Below the pieces are notes generated by a model. That model saw nothing but the letters and a program-made list of their open reading frames with translations. It was not told the DNA's origin and searched no databases. From an uncultured Bacteroidia bacterium (lineage in GTDB: Bacteria > Bacteroidota > Bacteroidia > Bacteroidales > F082), in contig CACZZO010000021.1 in the NCBI GenBank assembly GCA_902785755.1, positions 1-64,000 of the forward strand: a stretch of 64,000 nt of DNA. Reading direction: 5' to 3'. Position 1 is the first letter of the stretch. Each line of letters begins with the position of its first letter. The translations under genes were made by a program, and so were the position numbers. Below, in pieces: positions 1-8,729 of the stretch.

Positions 1-1
1 T

Positions 2-301
2 GCAGGCGATGCGGAACTGTATTTCCACAATGTGGTCTATGTGGTTTTCAAGATGTTGGGCTTCTATGTCGACGTGGAACGCCACACCAGCGATGGTCGA
101 ATGGATATGCTCGTTCAAACCAAGGACTACATCTACATCTTCGAGTTCAAGATTGACAAGTCCGCAGATGAGGCTTTGGCTCAGATTGAGGAAAAGCAAT
201 ACGCGAAACCTTTTGAAACGGATGAGCGTAAGTTGTATAAAATCGGCGTGAATTTCTCCAGCGCAACGCGGCGCATTGAGGAATGGAAGATGATTCCTTA
301 A
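2..301 (+). CDS. C-terminal part of a PD-(D/E)XK nuclease-domain protein (partial)
   Basis: The frame is open from the window edge, so the start lies outside. The visible 99 residues carry a nuclease-like core: an Asp in GRMDM followed about 15 residues later by the strand IFEFK, giving the D...ExK spacing of the PD-(D/E)XK fold. The tail (KQYAKPF, then KLYKIGVNFS) is typical of the C-terminal domain of Bacteroidales AAA-ATPase-like/DUF1703 proteins, in which an N-terminal ATPase precedes this domain. These proteins are abundant in Bacteroidales and their role is not established. The ATPase half cannot be seen here. It ends 24 bp before dgt on the same strand. Confidence 0.75.
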   Translation, partial: AGDAELYFHNVVYVVFKMLGFYVDVERHTSDGRMDMLVQTKDYIYIFEFKIDKSADEALAQIEEKQYAKPFETDERKLYKIGVNFSSATRRIEEWKMIP

Positions 302-325
302 GTTTTATTTTCAATAATTACCCCC

Positions 326-1639
326 ATGAACTGGACCGAACTCCTCTCCAACAAACGTTACGCGCAACCGCAAAAGAGTGCCGACATCCGCAGCAGTTTC
401 CAGCGCGACTACGACCGCATCATCTTTAGTAGTCCGTTCAGAAGGCTGCAAAACAAGACACAGGTATTTCCCTTGCCGGGCGCACAGATGGTTCACAACC
501 GCCTGACACACAGCCTCGAAGTGGCCAGCGTGGGTCGTTCCATCGCCTGCCGAACCGTGGAAAAACTGGCCCCAAAGCACCCCGAACTGAAAGAGCACCA
601 ATCCGACATCGAAACCATCGTGGCCTCGGCTTGCCTTGCACACGATTTGGGCAACCCGCCTTTCGGTCATTCGGGCGAGGACACCATCAGCAGCTTCTTC
701 AAGGATGGAAAAGGCAAAGAACTGAAAGACAAAGTTTTGTCCGAGCAATGGAGCGACCTCATCGCCTTTGAGGGCAACGCCAACGCTTTCAGGCAATTGA
801 CGCATCAGTTCACGGGACGACGTGCCGGAGGCTTCTCCCTCACCGCCGCGACTTTGGCCACTTTATTAAAATACCCCTACCCTTCCTTCAACAAAGGCAA
901 CCGCAAAAAATACAATGTTTTCTACTCTGAAATCACTGATTTTGAAGAAGTTGTGAATGAGTGCAGCATCCCGAAAATCGATGCGGAGCATTTGGTTTAC
1001 GCCCGTCATCCTCTGTCATACATGATGGAGGCTGCTGACGACATTTGCTATCTCGTCATCGACATGGAAGACGCCCACAAGCGCGGCATTATCAGCACCG
1101 AAGCCATCGAAAGCTGCTTCCTCAGCTTCTTCGATGCAGAAAAAGACAAGGATTTCTACAAGCATAAAGATTTGGTTTACAAGGAAGTAAGCGACGTAAA
1201 CGAACGCATGGCTTTCCTTCGCGCCACCTTAATCAATAAGCTCGTCAATTGCGCGAGCGATATTTTCGTCAAGAACTACGACGCCATCATGGAAGGCCGT
1301 TTCGAGAAGAGTTTGATTTCGCATCTTCCTGATTTCGAGAAAACTGCGCTCGACATCTGCCGCGAGGCCTCCGTGAATCACATCTACCGCCACCCTTCCG
1401 TGGTGAAAATCGAACTGACGGGTTTCAACGTCATCGGGACGCTGTTGGAAGACTTCACCGACGCCGTCTTGAACCCCGACACACCTTATAACAAAAAGCT
1501 GCTCTCGCTCATCCCCGAGCAATTCAAGGCGACGACCGACGACACCTACGCCAAGCTCCAGTCAGTCATCGACTTCATCTCCAACATGACCGACCTTTAC
1601 GCCGTGCAACTATACAAAGACTTGAGAGGAATCGACTGA
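326..1639 (+). CDS. dgt: Deoxyguanosinetriphosphate triphosphohydrolase (dGTPase)
   Basis: Hydrolyses dGTP (or dNTPs in related enzymes) to the deoxynucleoside and triphosphate, a cytoplasmic role in dNTP pool control. The 437-aa protein shows the HD-domain metal ligands: His62 in RLTHSLEVA, His106-Asp107 in ACLAHDLGNPPFGHSG, and a later Asp in the MEAADDICYLVIDMEDA segment. The N-terminal SSFQRDYDRIIFSSPFRRLQ stretch is characteristic of the family, and the length fits. The ATG at 326 starts just before the conserved NWTELLS segment. The stop overlaps the next start by one base (TGATG), so it is probably translationally coupled to the secreted protein downstream, although no functional link is obvious. 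Confidence 0.93.
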   Translation: MNWTELLSNKRYAQPQKSADIRSSFQRDYDRIIFSSPFRRLQNKTQVFPLPGAQMVHNRLTHSLEVASVGRSIACRTVEKLAPKHPELKEHQSDIETIVASACLAHDLGNPPFGHSGEDTISSFFKDGKGKELKDKVLSEQWSDLIAFEGNANAFRQLTHQFTGRRAGGFSLTAATLATLLKYPYPSFNKGNRKKYNVFYSEITDFEEVVNECSIPKIDAEHLVYARHPLSYMMEAADDICYLVIDMEDAHKRGIISTEAIESCFLSFFDAEKDKDFYKHKDLVYKEVSDVNERMAFLRATLINKLVNCASDIFVKNYDAIMEGRFEKSLISHLPDFEKTALDICREASVNHIYRHPSVVKIELTGFNVIGTLLEDFTDAVLNPDTPYNKKLLSLIPEQFKATTDDTYAKLQSVIDFISNMTDLYAVQLYKDLRGID

Positions 1640-3168
1640 TGAAGAGGACTTTAGCCATCGTTTTGCTGTTGTTGGAAATAATAGTTTCGTTTGCGCAAGA
1701 GCCTTTGGTTACGAGAAGCACAAAGTCTTATCTGATAGCCGATTGCAACCCGAAAGACACGGCATTTCTGAAGGAAAAATGCCATCAAGCAGGCTTGGAT
1801 TTGGGCTTTTCGGTGTTAGCCAATCGCATCCCAACCGATAGCAAACTCGTCGGGCCAAGACCTTCGGAGCACATCCTTAAGCAAGGGGTTTTGCGGCTGC
1901 AACTCCCTATGAATGAGACACAAGACGAGTTCGCGGTTTACCGTTCCGAACTTTTCGACATCCCCTCAACTATCAATGTGCTTCAAATCGATGACGAGCT
2001 TATCACCTACCGTACGACGGAAACAACGGGCAACATCCACCTTTTGTATCATTGCGTCCGGGGTGCATACGGGACAAAAGCCACCGCGCACGACAAAAAC
2101 GCCACCGTCTACAAACTTTGGGACACGCCCGAGCGCACCCTCCTCCCCGACCTCGAACTGCAAGACAAAATGGCGCAAACCGTAGCCCAAGAATGTGCCA
2201 AAACCAACTTCCCTTTACTGATTTTCAACGATTTGAAAAGCTACGCCTACAATAAACAAGGCGACGAGGCCATCGGCCATTTCCTCGACACGATGCACAA
2301 ATACAATCCTGACAAGCTATTGCAAGCCGACCTGCTCACCCCTGCTTCGTGGCCTTATCTGAGCCGTGTCAATGAAAACCAACTTTGGAACGAATCGATG
2401 CGCACCAAAATCGTGGAAACACTGAACGAAAAACAAAATATCTACTGTAAAAACTTGATGCAGTGGATGATAGGTAACTTCAAAATCCTTTTGGCCGACA
2501 AGAATCGCAAAGCCACTACGACTGAGGAATTGGAATGGTTCCTTAGCAAAGCCACCGCTTTCGATGCGGGTTTCGGCCTCGATTTCCGTGCCGAAACCAT
2601 GCGCAAACACGGCTTGACGGATAAAATGCTGAACACCATAAACCATTGGGAATCATTGCGTTTGGCCAATGCCTTCAGTGAGGAGCAAAAGGAACAATTC
2701 AAAGACCCTTACGGCAATTGGCATTTGGAAGAAGCGGATGACAGCACCTATCTTCTTTATACTCAACATATTTCGCGTCGCTATTTCTGCAATTTAAAGG
2801 ACGACAAATGGGAGTGGAACAATCCTTATGCCAATCGTTTTGCCTTGCAAATCGCCGTTGAAGGCAAAGGCAGCATCAACGAACTGAATTTCAGGACACC
2901 CAACGGCATCTTATATTTTCCTTGCACACTTAAAGCCGGACAATATCTCATTTACGACTTCGATGGCGCTGCCTACATCACCGACTTGAATTTCAACAAG
3001 ATAGAAGAAGTTCAAGCGCAAGGTGTTTCCTTTTTGGACGAAGGCCGTTCCGAAGTGTCGTTCACTTGCGAGACCAAAGCGGAAAAGGGCAAGAACCCCG
3101 AAGTGACCGTGCGCTACATCACGAGAAACGCGCCCGAAATGGTTTTTCTCAATTCAATGGTCAAGTAA
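1639..3168 (+). CDS. Secreted glycosidase-like protein of unknown specificity
   Basis: The 509-aa product has a Sec signal peptide (MKRTLAIVLLLLEIIVSFAQ). The segment HCVRGAYGTKATAHDKNATV (about residues 137-156) resembles the RGAFGT..AAH motif in uncharacterised Bacteroidetes proteins with a TIM-barrel glycosidase architecture. The middle (about 180-350) fits a barrel and the C-terminus is beta-rich, like a sandwich domain. No catalytic acid pair could be assigned. It overlaps the dgt stop by one base and is followed by a strong hairpin, so it probably ends that transcription unit. Glycosidase function is an inference from the motif; a different barrel enzyme or a binding protein cannot be excluded. 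Confidence 0.5.
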   Translation: MKRTLAIVLLLLEIIVSFAQEPLVTRSTKSYLIADCNPKDTAFLKEKCHQAGLDLGFSVLANRIPTDSKLVGPRPSEHILKQGVLRLQLPMNETQDEFAVYRSELFDIPSTINVLQIDDELITYRTTETTGNIHLLYHCVRGAYGTKATAHDKNATVYKLWDTPERTLLPDLELQDKMAQTVAQECAKTNFPLLIFNDLKSYAYNKQGDEAIGHFLDTMHKYNPDKLLQADLLTPASWPYLSRVNENQLWNESMRTKIVETLNEKQNIYCKNLMQWMIGNFKILLADKNRKATTTEELEWFLSKATAFDAGFGLDFRAETMRKHGLTDKMLNTINHWESLRLANAFSEEQKEQFKDPYGNWHLEEADDSTYLLYTQHISRRYFCNLKDDKWEWNNPYANRFALQIAVEGKGSINELNFRTPNGILYFPCTLKAGQYLIYDFDGAAYITDLNFNKIEEVQAQGVSFLDEGRSEVSFTCETKAEKGKNPEVTVRYITRNAPEMVFLNSMVK

Positions 3169-3178
3169 ATTTCGGAAT

Positions 3179-3226
3179 TGAAACCTGCTGAAACAGGATT
3201 TTCAAATCGCGTTTCAGCAGGTTTCA
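3179..3226. terminator. Perfect 16-bp intergenic hairpin
   Basis: Arms 3179-3194 (TGAAACCTGCTGAAAC) and 3211-3226 are exact reverse complements around a 16-nt loop, 11 bp after the stop of the secreted protein. The stem is strong, but the 3' side (AGTTATTATCC) is not a clean U-tract, so this may be a factor-assisted terminator or a palindromic repeat copy. Confidence 0.6.
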
Positions 3227-3312
3227 GTTATTATCCCTCCTTCCCTAATAATAATGATTCCCTCTCCAAAAAAGCCCCATAAATAAGGATGAAACGACAT
3301 CAAAGTTATTCG

Positions 3313-3320
3313 TAATTTTG
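3313..3320 (+). promoter_or_regulatory. Bacteroidetes -7 box before feoAB
   Basis: TAATTTTG matches TAnnTTTG and lies 20 bp before the ATG at 3341. It argues against the upstream GTG at 3320, which would lie within the promoter. No convincing -33 element or Fur-like operator was recognised. Confidence 0.6.
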
Positions 3321-3340
3321 TGGCTTCAAATGTAGCGAAA

Positions 3341-5698
3341 ATGATAACTCTCGATAAATTGGAAATTGGGCAATCCGCCGTCATCAAAAGCGTTGGCGGC
3401 GAAGGCCAACGCCGACAGCATTTCCTCGACATGGGCGTGATTCCTGAAGCCATCATCAAATTAGTGAAATACGCCCCCTTGGGCGACCCGATGGAAGTAC
3501 TCATCCACGGTTATTCCCTCACCCTGCGTAAGAACGACGCCAAGTTGATTGGGGTGCAGCCTTGCGAAGATGAGAAAAACATCGACAAACTTGATCCTAA
3601 CAAACTCTACGACACGGCTTTGCACGACCACAATGCCCACCCCGGCCTCGGCGAGGAGGGCATCTACCACGACAAGACGCATGAAACGCCGCTGCCCAAA
3701 GGCACAAAGTTGACTTTCGCCCTTGCCGGACAGCAAAACTGCGGCAAGACCACCCTCTTCAATCAGTTGACGGGCGCGAACCAGCATGTGGGCAACTTCC
3801 CTGGCGTGACCGTCGACCGAAAGGACGGCGTGATTAAAGGACATCCTGAAACCTCAGTCACCGACCTGCCAGGGATTTATTCGCTCTCGCCTTACACCTC
3901 GGAAGAGATAGTTTCGCGTGAGTTCATCTTGAAGGAAAAGCCCAAAGGCATCATCAACATAGTGGATGCCAACAACATCGAGCGCAACCTCTACCTGACC
4001 ATGCAACTGATGGAATTGGGAACGCCTATGGTGTTGGCCCTCAATATGATGGACGAGGTGCGCAACAACGGCGGCAGCATCCTCGTGAACGAAATGGAGC
4101 AAATTTTGGGCTTGCCCGTGGTGCCCATTTCGGCGGCCAAAAACGAAGGTGTTTCCGAACTCGTCGACCACGCCATCCATGTGGCGAAGTACCAAGAACC
4201 CCCTGTGCGTCAGGACTTTTGCGACAAGGACGACCACGGCGGCGCGGTGCATCGCTGTTTGCATAGCATCATGCACCTCATTGAGGACCATGCCCTACGC
4301 GCCGACATCCCCGTGCGCTTCGCCGCATCCAAACTCGTGGAAGGCGACAACATCGTCCTTGAAGCCTTGCAACTCTCTCAAAACGAGAAGGAAACGCTTG
4401 AACACCTCATCGTGCAGATGGAAGAGGAACGCGGCCTCGACCGTGCCGCAGCCATGGCCGAAATGCGTTTCGCCTTCATCAAGAAGCTTTGCGAGAAAAC
4501 CGTGGTGAAACCCAAGGAAAGCAAGGAATACCAACGCAGCCGCCGCATCGACAAATACCTGACCGGCAAATGGACCGCCATCCCGATTTTCATCCTCGTC
4601 ATGGTGGGCATCATCTACCTTTCCATCGACCTGCTTGGCGCACCCTTGCAAGACTGGCTCGACCAAGGCATTTCGTGGCTCGCCGAAAAATGCGGAAACG
4701 CTTTGGCTAATTGGGATGTCAGTCCCGCAGTGCAGTCGCTCGTGGTCGATGGCATCTTTGGTGGTGTGGGCAGCGTGCTCAGTTTTGTCCCCATCATCAT
4801 CCTTTTGTTCTTCTTTCTCAGTCTTTTAGAAGACAGCGGCTACATGGCCCGTGTGGCCTTCGTCAGCGACAGTTTTTTGAGAAAATTAGGCCTCACGGGA
4901 CATAGCATCGTGCCCATGCTCATCGGATTTGGTTGCACCGTGCCGGCAGTGATGGCATCGCGCACCTTACATTCCACACACGACCGTTGGCGCACGATTT
5001 TGCTGACGCCTTTTATGAGTTGTTCGGCCAAAATCCCGATTTACGCCTTCTTTACGAGCATGTTTTTCCCGCATCACGGAGGCGTAGTCTTGATTTGCCT
5101 GTATTTGTTGGGCATCATTGTCGGCATTGTTACCGCGCTGTTTACCAAGTGGATGGGCAACAATGGCGATGTCGCGCCTTTCGTGATGGAACTGCCCAAT
5201 TACCGCCTGCCCGGAATGAAAAATGTCGCCCATTTGCTTTGGGACAAGACCAAAGACTTCCTGCAACGCGCCTTCACGGTGATTTTCATTGCCTCGTTGG
5301 TGATTTGGTTTCTGCAAACCTTTGATTTCCATTTCAATATGGTGGAAAATGGCGAAGGTAGCATGTTGGCAAGCGTGGCTGGCTGGATTGCCCCGATTTT
5401 CCGTCCAATTGGTTTGGGCGAGTGGCAAATCGTGACAGCTTTGGTGAGTGGTTTCATGGCCAAGGAAAGTGTTGTGGCCACCCTCGAAGTGCTTGATGCC
5501 ATGCCGCTATTTACCACAATTACAAGCATTTCCATGCTCGTTTTCTGCCTGCTCTACACGCCCTGCGTGGCCGCCGTGGCCGCCATCCGCCGCGAATTGG
5601 GCACCAAATGGATGCTGTTCATCATCCTGTTCCAATGCGCCGTCGCTTGGATTTGCGCATGGTTCGCTTACCTCATCGCCAACGCCGTCATCGCATGA
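3341..5698 (+). CDS. feoB: FeoAB fusion: ferrous iron transporter
   Basis: Inner-membrane Fe(II) importer with an N-terminal FeoA (SH3-like) domain fused to FeoB, as is common in Bacteroidetes. From the ATG at 3341 the product is 785 aa. FeoA covers about residues 1-75 (LDKLEIGQSAVIKSVGGEG). The G domain follows: G1 GQQNCGKTT near residue 130, G2 VGNFPGVTV, G3 DLPGIYSL near 175, G4 NMMD near 235 and G5 SAAK. From about residue 400 there are multiple hydrophobic segments, including the gate motifs GFGCTVPAVMASR and TPCVAAVAAI. The insert between FeoA and G1 (about 80-125) is His/Asp/Asn-rich. It overlaps the small Cys-rich gene by 4 bp (ATGA). Confidence 0.96.
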   Translation: MITLDKLEIGQSAVIKSVGGEGQRRQHFLDMGVIPEAIIKLVKYAPLGDPMEVLIHGYSLTLRKNDAKLIGVQPCEDEKNIDKLDPNKLYDTALHDHNAHPGLGEEGIYHDKTHETPLPKGTKLTFALAGQQNCGKTTLFNQLTGANQHVGNFPGVTVDRKDGVIKGHPETSVTDLPGIYSLSPYTSEEIVSREFILKEKPKGIINIVDANNIERNLYLTMQLMELGTPMVLALNMMDEVRNNGGSILVNEMEQILGLPVVPISAAKNEGVSELVDHAIHVAKYQEPPVRQDFCDKDDHGGAVHRCLHSIMHLIEDHALRADIPVRFAASKLVEGDNIVLEALQLSQNEKETLEHLIVQMEEERGLDRAAAMAEMRFAFIKKLCEKTVVKPKESKEYQRSRRIDKYLTGKWTAIPIFILVMVGIIYLSIDLLGAPLQDWLDQGISWLAEKCGNALANWDVSPAVQSLVVDGIFGGVGSVLSFVPIIILLFFFLSLLEDSGYMARVAFVSDSFLRKLGLTGHSIVPMLIGFGCTVPAVMASRTLHSTHDRWRTILLTPFMSCSAKIPIYAFFTSMFFPHHGGVVLICLYLLGIIVGIVTALFTKWMGNNGDVAPFVMELPNYRLPGMKNVAHLLWDKTKDFLQRAFTVIFIASLVIWFLQTFDFHFNMVENGEGSMLASVAGWIAPIFRPIGLGEWQIVTALVSGFMAKESVVATLEVLDAMPLFTTITSISMLVFCLLYTPCVAAVAAIRRELGTKWMLFIILFQCAVAWICAWFAYLIANAVIA

Positions 5699-5865
5699 AT
5701 CTGCCTACCGTCATAGTGCTGTTGGTCGTCCTTGCCTTAGTTGTGATGGCCTTAAATGCCTTGCATAGTGGCAAAGGCTCATGCTCCTGTGGCGAACACA
5801 ACGAAAAAAAGAAGGGCAGCGGCTGCGCCAACTGCACAGCAAACTGCCCTTTGAAGGGTAAATAG
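5695..5865 (+). CDS. FeoB-associated Cys-rich membrane protein
   Basis: A 56-aa protein starting at the ATG that overlaps the feoB stop. One N-terminal transmembrane helix (LPTVIVLLVVLALVVMAL) is followed by a soluble tail with six Cys: CSCGEH then CANCTANC. This matches the small FeoB-associated Cys-rich family encoded immediately after feoB in many anaerobes. The tail is thought to handle iron near the transporter, but the mechanism is not established. An in-frame longer reading upstream lies inside feoB and is not needed. Confidence 0.9.
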   Translation: MNLPTVIVLLVVLALVVMALNALHSGKGSCSCGEHNEKKKGSGCANCTANCPLKGK

Positions 5866-5876
5866 ATGTCTGACAA

Positions 5877-6503
5877 TCAGAAGTCTTTCACACTGCGAAC
5901 AAGGCGGAGACCATTCTTGTTGTCATTGTATCCGTCTGAAGCATGTTCCAAGCCGCCAATGGTGGTCAGATACCATGCTTCGATTTCCGAATACTCGGTG
6001 GAAGACCAATAGTTCAAACCCATGTGGCGGAAGGATTTCCCTCCCACTTTGTCAATGCTTTTGTCAACGTCTTTGAGGTTTTTGAAAAGGCACTTCAACT
6101 GACCCGCAGCAGGCAAATACCAACCATTCTCGAAATCAACGGCGGCAAAAGCCGGATAATCCTTACCCTTTTCGAGGATGGTCTTCGTATTGTTGAAGCC
6201 GTCAATATCGCGGGCAGCCGAGCCTCTGTTTGAATAGTTATCCAAATCGGTGTCAACGCCACAGCCGCCCCAAGCGAACAAGCCATCGTTTTCCAAGGCT
6301 ACAGCCGTGCCATGTTCACCCGAATCGTCCACATAAAACACCACACCAATAGCAGTGTGGTTTTTGGCATCATAATCTGCGGGCTTGACCACTTTGTTTC
6401 CTTTGCAAAGGATGTCGCCCACTTGAACTTGAGCATTCACACATGGCACCACCAAAGCCATCAGGAGTGCCATCATCATTTGTTTCAAAACATGTTTACG
6501 CAT
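5877..6503 (-). CDS. Secreted DUF1566-like protein
   Basis: The 208-aa product begins with a signal peptide ending near VVPCVNAQ. The C-terminal half carries NGWYLPAAGQL and LNYWSSTEYS followed by NGLRLVRS, the pattern of the DUF1566/fibrobacter-type 'WYLPs..YWSST' domain of secreted Bacteroidetes proteins. Function is unknown; the fold is thought to be C-type-lectin-like. It is convergent with the feo genes, only 11 bp apart. Candidate -7 boxes precede it at 6534-6541 and 6571-6578 on the minus strand. Confidence 0.7.
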   Translation of the reverse strand: MRKHVLKQMMMALLMALVVPCVNAQVQVGDILCKGNKVVKPADYDAKNHTAIGVVFYVDDSGEHGTAVALENDGLFAWGGCGVDTDLDNYSNRGSAARDIDGFNNTKTILEKGKDYPAFAAVDFENGWYLPAAGQLKCLFKNLKDVDKSIDKVGGKSFRHMGLNYWSSTEYSEIEAWYLTTIGGLEHASDGYNDNKNGLRLVRSVKDF

Positions 6504-6533
6504 AACTCTTTTTATTTGATTTTCAATATTTTA

Positions 6534-6541
6534 CAAAAATA
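6534..6541 (-). promoter_or_regulatory. -7 box for the DUF1566-like gene
   Basis: CAAAAATA on the plus strand reads TATTTTTG on the minus strand, 31 bp before the ATG at 6503. A second identical match sits at 6571-6578. The rest of 6504-6823 holds a gene remnant (6636-6692) and the promoter of the next plus-strand gene. Confidence 0.5.
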
Positions 6542-6635
6542 ACTTCAAATTTTACCGCCATTTGGCAAGGCAAAAATAGGTTTTTTTCAAACATACAAGC
6601 AAAAAAAGTGAAACAAAACCCGCTTTTTTACAACT

Positions 6636-6692
6636 CTACTCCCCCATCAAATGGTAATATTTCGGTTGATAGCCAGCCCATTCACCCGTTGA
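6636..6692 (-). pseudogene. C-terminal remnant of a BtuF-like binding-protein gene
   Basis: Read on the minus strand this intergenic piece encodes TGEWAGYQPKYYHLMGE and a stop. It matches the last residues of the binding lipoprotein at 8730-9866 (TGEWAGYQPHYYHLMQE) at 15 of 17 positions. At DNA level 6645-6689 matches 8739-8783 at 40 of 45 bases, including 23 identical in a row. No further homology was seen upstream of the Thr codon. This is the tail of a lost paralogue or the footprint of a duplication; the two copies flank the T9SS gene at 6824-8647 in the same orientation. Confidence 0.75.
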
Positions 6693-6769
6693 ATCCACGC
6701 TGCGCAACCCAAAGCTGATTGTTTTTCGCATTTTTTGGGGAAGTACCTTTCGAGAAACTCTTTTTGTTG

Positions 6770-6777
6770 TATTTTTG
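6770..6777 (+). promoter_or_regulatory. -7 box before the T9SS propeller protein
   Basis: TATTTTTG matches TAnnTTTG, 46 bp before the ATG at 6824. Confidence 0.5.
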
Positions 6778-6823
6778 CGCCCAATACAATCGAAAAACAA
6801 GTACTAACGACAATTAATCCATT

Positions 6824-8647
6824 ATGAAAAGACAATTACTTATCACTCTGTCTGTATTGGCTTTCACAGGCATTGGCACAGCCCAAGACATCTGGCTGGG
6901 CACCTCCCAAACCGACAGCAACGGCAAGAATTTCTACACTTTGAGCAAGAACGGAACCGTCATGCAAACCCACCATGACGCGAACAACAGCTATGAGATG
7001 ACCAACATGATTGCTGTCAGAAACGGCGATGTGTATTACCTCAACCATCTCATGCCCGTCGGCAGCGACCCGATGCAGCAACGCACCGAGGTGCGCATCC
7101 AATCTGGCGACGACAACACAGCCGTGTTTAACTGCCCCGCCGACCAAGGCATCCACCTCAAAGACTTGGCCTTCGAGAGCGGCGACATATACGCCTGCGG
7201 CAGCTTCCACGGCAGCGACGACCTCGACTACGCCTACATTACCAAGAACGGCGAGGTTTTCTACCAAAGCGAACAGAACAGCTACTATTGCGACATGCAC
7301 GGCATCACCGTGTGTGAAGGTGATGTGTTCACTTGCGGAGGCCGTTCATTCACCGCCGGGGCTTCCGACGAAACCAGTTTTTACCCACAAGTGTGGAAAA
7401 ACGGTTCTCCATTGGCTGTCGCAAATGACAACCACGGTGTCGCTTACGACATCGCCATTTACGGCCCTGAAATATTTGTTTGCGGCAAGGTGTTCATCGG
7501 GGGCGTGTGGAAAGGCGCGTTGTGGATCACCACGTCCGACGGGGCACATCCGCTTGTCATGATGGACGTCGTTTCCAACGATGAGTCAGTCTGCAAAAGC
7601 CTCACCTTCGACGGGGGCAACGTCTATGTCTCGTATGAGGTGAACGGCATTGAATCCGGCGTGTGGAAATGCAATGTGGGCAACTATACGCCCGCGAAGC
7701 ATTTCACATATAGCGCTCACTGTGCCAGTTGCGGAAACATCGTCGCCAACAGCCACGGCATCTACACCACTGCCGACGACGAAGCCAAGTACTTCCTCAA
7801 TGGCGAGGCCGTTGACACCCCGATTGAAGCTCCAATCCACAAAATTGCCGTGCATTGCCCAAGGCAAAACACGGTTTGCGAACTGCCTTTCAAAGAAACA
7901 TTCGAAACCAATGACGACGCCACATTCCGGTGGGAAGATTGGTTCACCTACGATTACGACAACAGCAACAGCGGCTACAAATCGTATTGGCACAGAGTGG
8001 ATTACAGCGGAAACGAAGAGTATGCCGTGATGCACGGCTACGGTGCAACGATGCAAGGCGGCGACCTCTGCTCGCCCGCCATCAGGATACCGAGCGACAT
8101 GTACGCCAAATTGGGATTCTTGACATTAGTTGAATACCCTGAGTACTACGAGGATGGAGGATCCTCCGTTTGGATCATCGAAGATGACGGAACGCCTTTG
8201 ACGAACGATAACTATTCCGACTTCCCAAAAACAGAAATCTGGAGCATGGATAATGTGATCGGAACATTAGATCCGAACTCATGGAATCGCGTTGAAATAG
8301 ACCTGTCGGAATACAAGGGGAAAACAATCCGTGTGGTGTTCAGATACGAAGGGAAAGATGCCCACAAATGGTTTATCGACGAGGTTGAGGTATGGAGAGA
8401 TTCGTATGACGTACTCGAAGAGAACGCTTCAGCTGCCATGTTCGTCTATCCCAACCCCGCCACGGGGAGCATCAGCATAGACGGCTTTGGAACCGCAAGC
8501 GAAGTGAGAATATATAACGTCATTGGCGAGTTGGTGAAAGTCGTCGATGCCAAGCCCAACCAAGAAATTGGAATCAGCGAATTGGCTGCGGGCGTGTATA
8601 TGTTGCGCTGCGGCAATACCACATTGAGATTCGTGAAAACCTTGTAA
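6824..8647 (+). CDS. T9SS-secreted surface protein with propeller-like repeats and choice-of-anchor J domain
   Basis: The 607-aa protein has a signal peptide (MKRQLLITLSVLAFTGIGTAQ). About residues 22-335 are repeats of the form 'vyaCG...G..a.iwkNG', which look like beta-propeller blades. About residues 345-525 (ELPFKETFE to WFIDEVEVW) form a jelly-roll of the cleaved-adhesin/choice-of-anchor J type. The last 75 residues are a type A T9SS sorting domain (VYPNPATG, VRIYNVIGELVK, ELAAGVYMLR). It is expected to be exported and attached to the cell surface. The blades resemble those of the T9SS protein at 13883, so the two flank the B12 operon as likely paralogues. The ligand is unknown. Confidence 0.8.
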   Translation: MKRQLLITLSVLAFTGIGTAQDIWLGTSQTDSNGKNFYTLSKNGTVMQTHHDANNSYEMTNMIAVRNGDVYYLNHLMPVGSDPMQQRTEVRIQSGDDNTAVFNCPADQGIHLKDLAFESGDIYACGSFHGSDDLDYAYITKNGEVFYQSEQNSYYCDMHGITVCEGDVFTCGGRSFTAGASDETSFYPQVWKNGSPLAVANDNHGVAYDIAIYGPEIFVCGKVFIGGVWKGALWITTSDGAHPLVMMDVVSNDESVCKSLTFDGGNVYVSYEVNGIESGVWKCNVGNYTPAKHFTYSAHCASCGNIVANSHGIYTTADDEAKYFLNGEAVDTPIEAPIHKIAVHCPRQNTVCELPFKETFETNDDATFRWEDWFTYDYDNSNSGYKSYWHRVDYSGNEEYAVMHGYGATMQGGDLCSPAIRIPSDMYAKLGFLTLVEYPEYYEDGGSSVWIIEDDGTPLTNDNYSDFPKTEIWSMDNVIGTLDPNSWNRVEIDLSEYKGKTIRVVFRYEGKDAHKWFIDEVEVWRDSYDVLEENASAAMFVYPNPATGSISIDGFGTASEVRIYNVIGELVKVVDAKPNQEIGISELAAGVYMLRCGNTTLRFVKTL

Positions 8648-8692
8648 TCATAAAAACAATCTATAGGTGTACACACCGTTTGTACCAAACAA

Positions 8693-8726
8693 AACGAAGG
8701 TTCTAACATGGATTAGAGCCTTCGTT
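8693..8726. terminator. Bidirectional intrinsic terminator
   Basis: Arms 8693-8704 (AACGAAGGTTCT) and 8715-8726 pair over 12 bp with one G-U, around a 10-nt loop. A T-rich run follows on the plus side and an A-rich run precedes it, as expected between the convergent genes ending at 8647 and 8730. Confidence 0.8.
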
Positions 8727-8729
8727 TAT

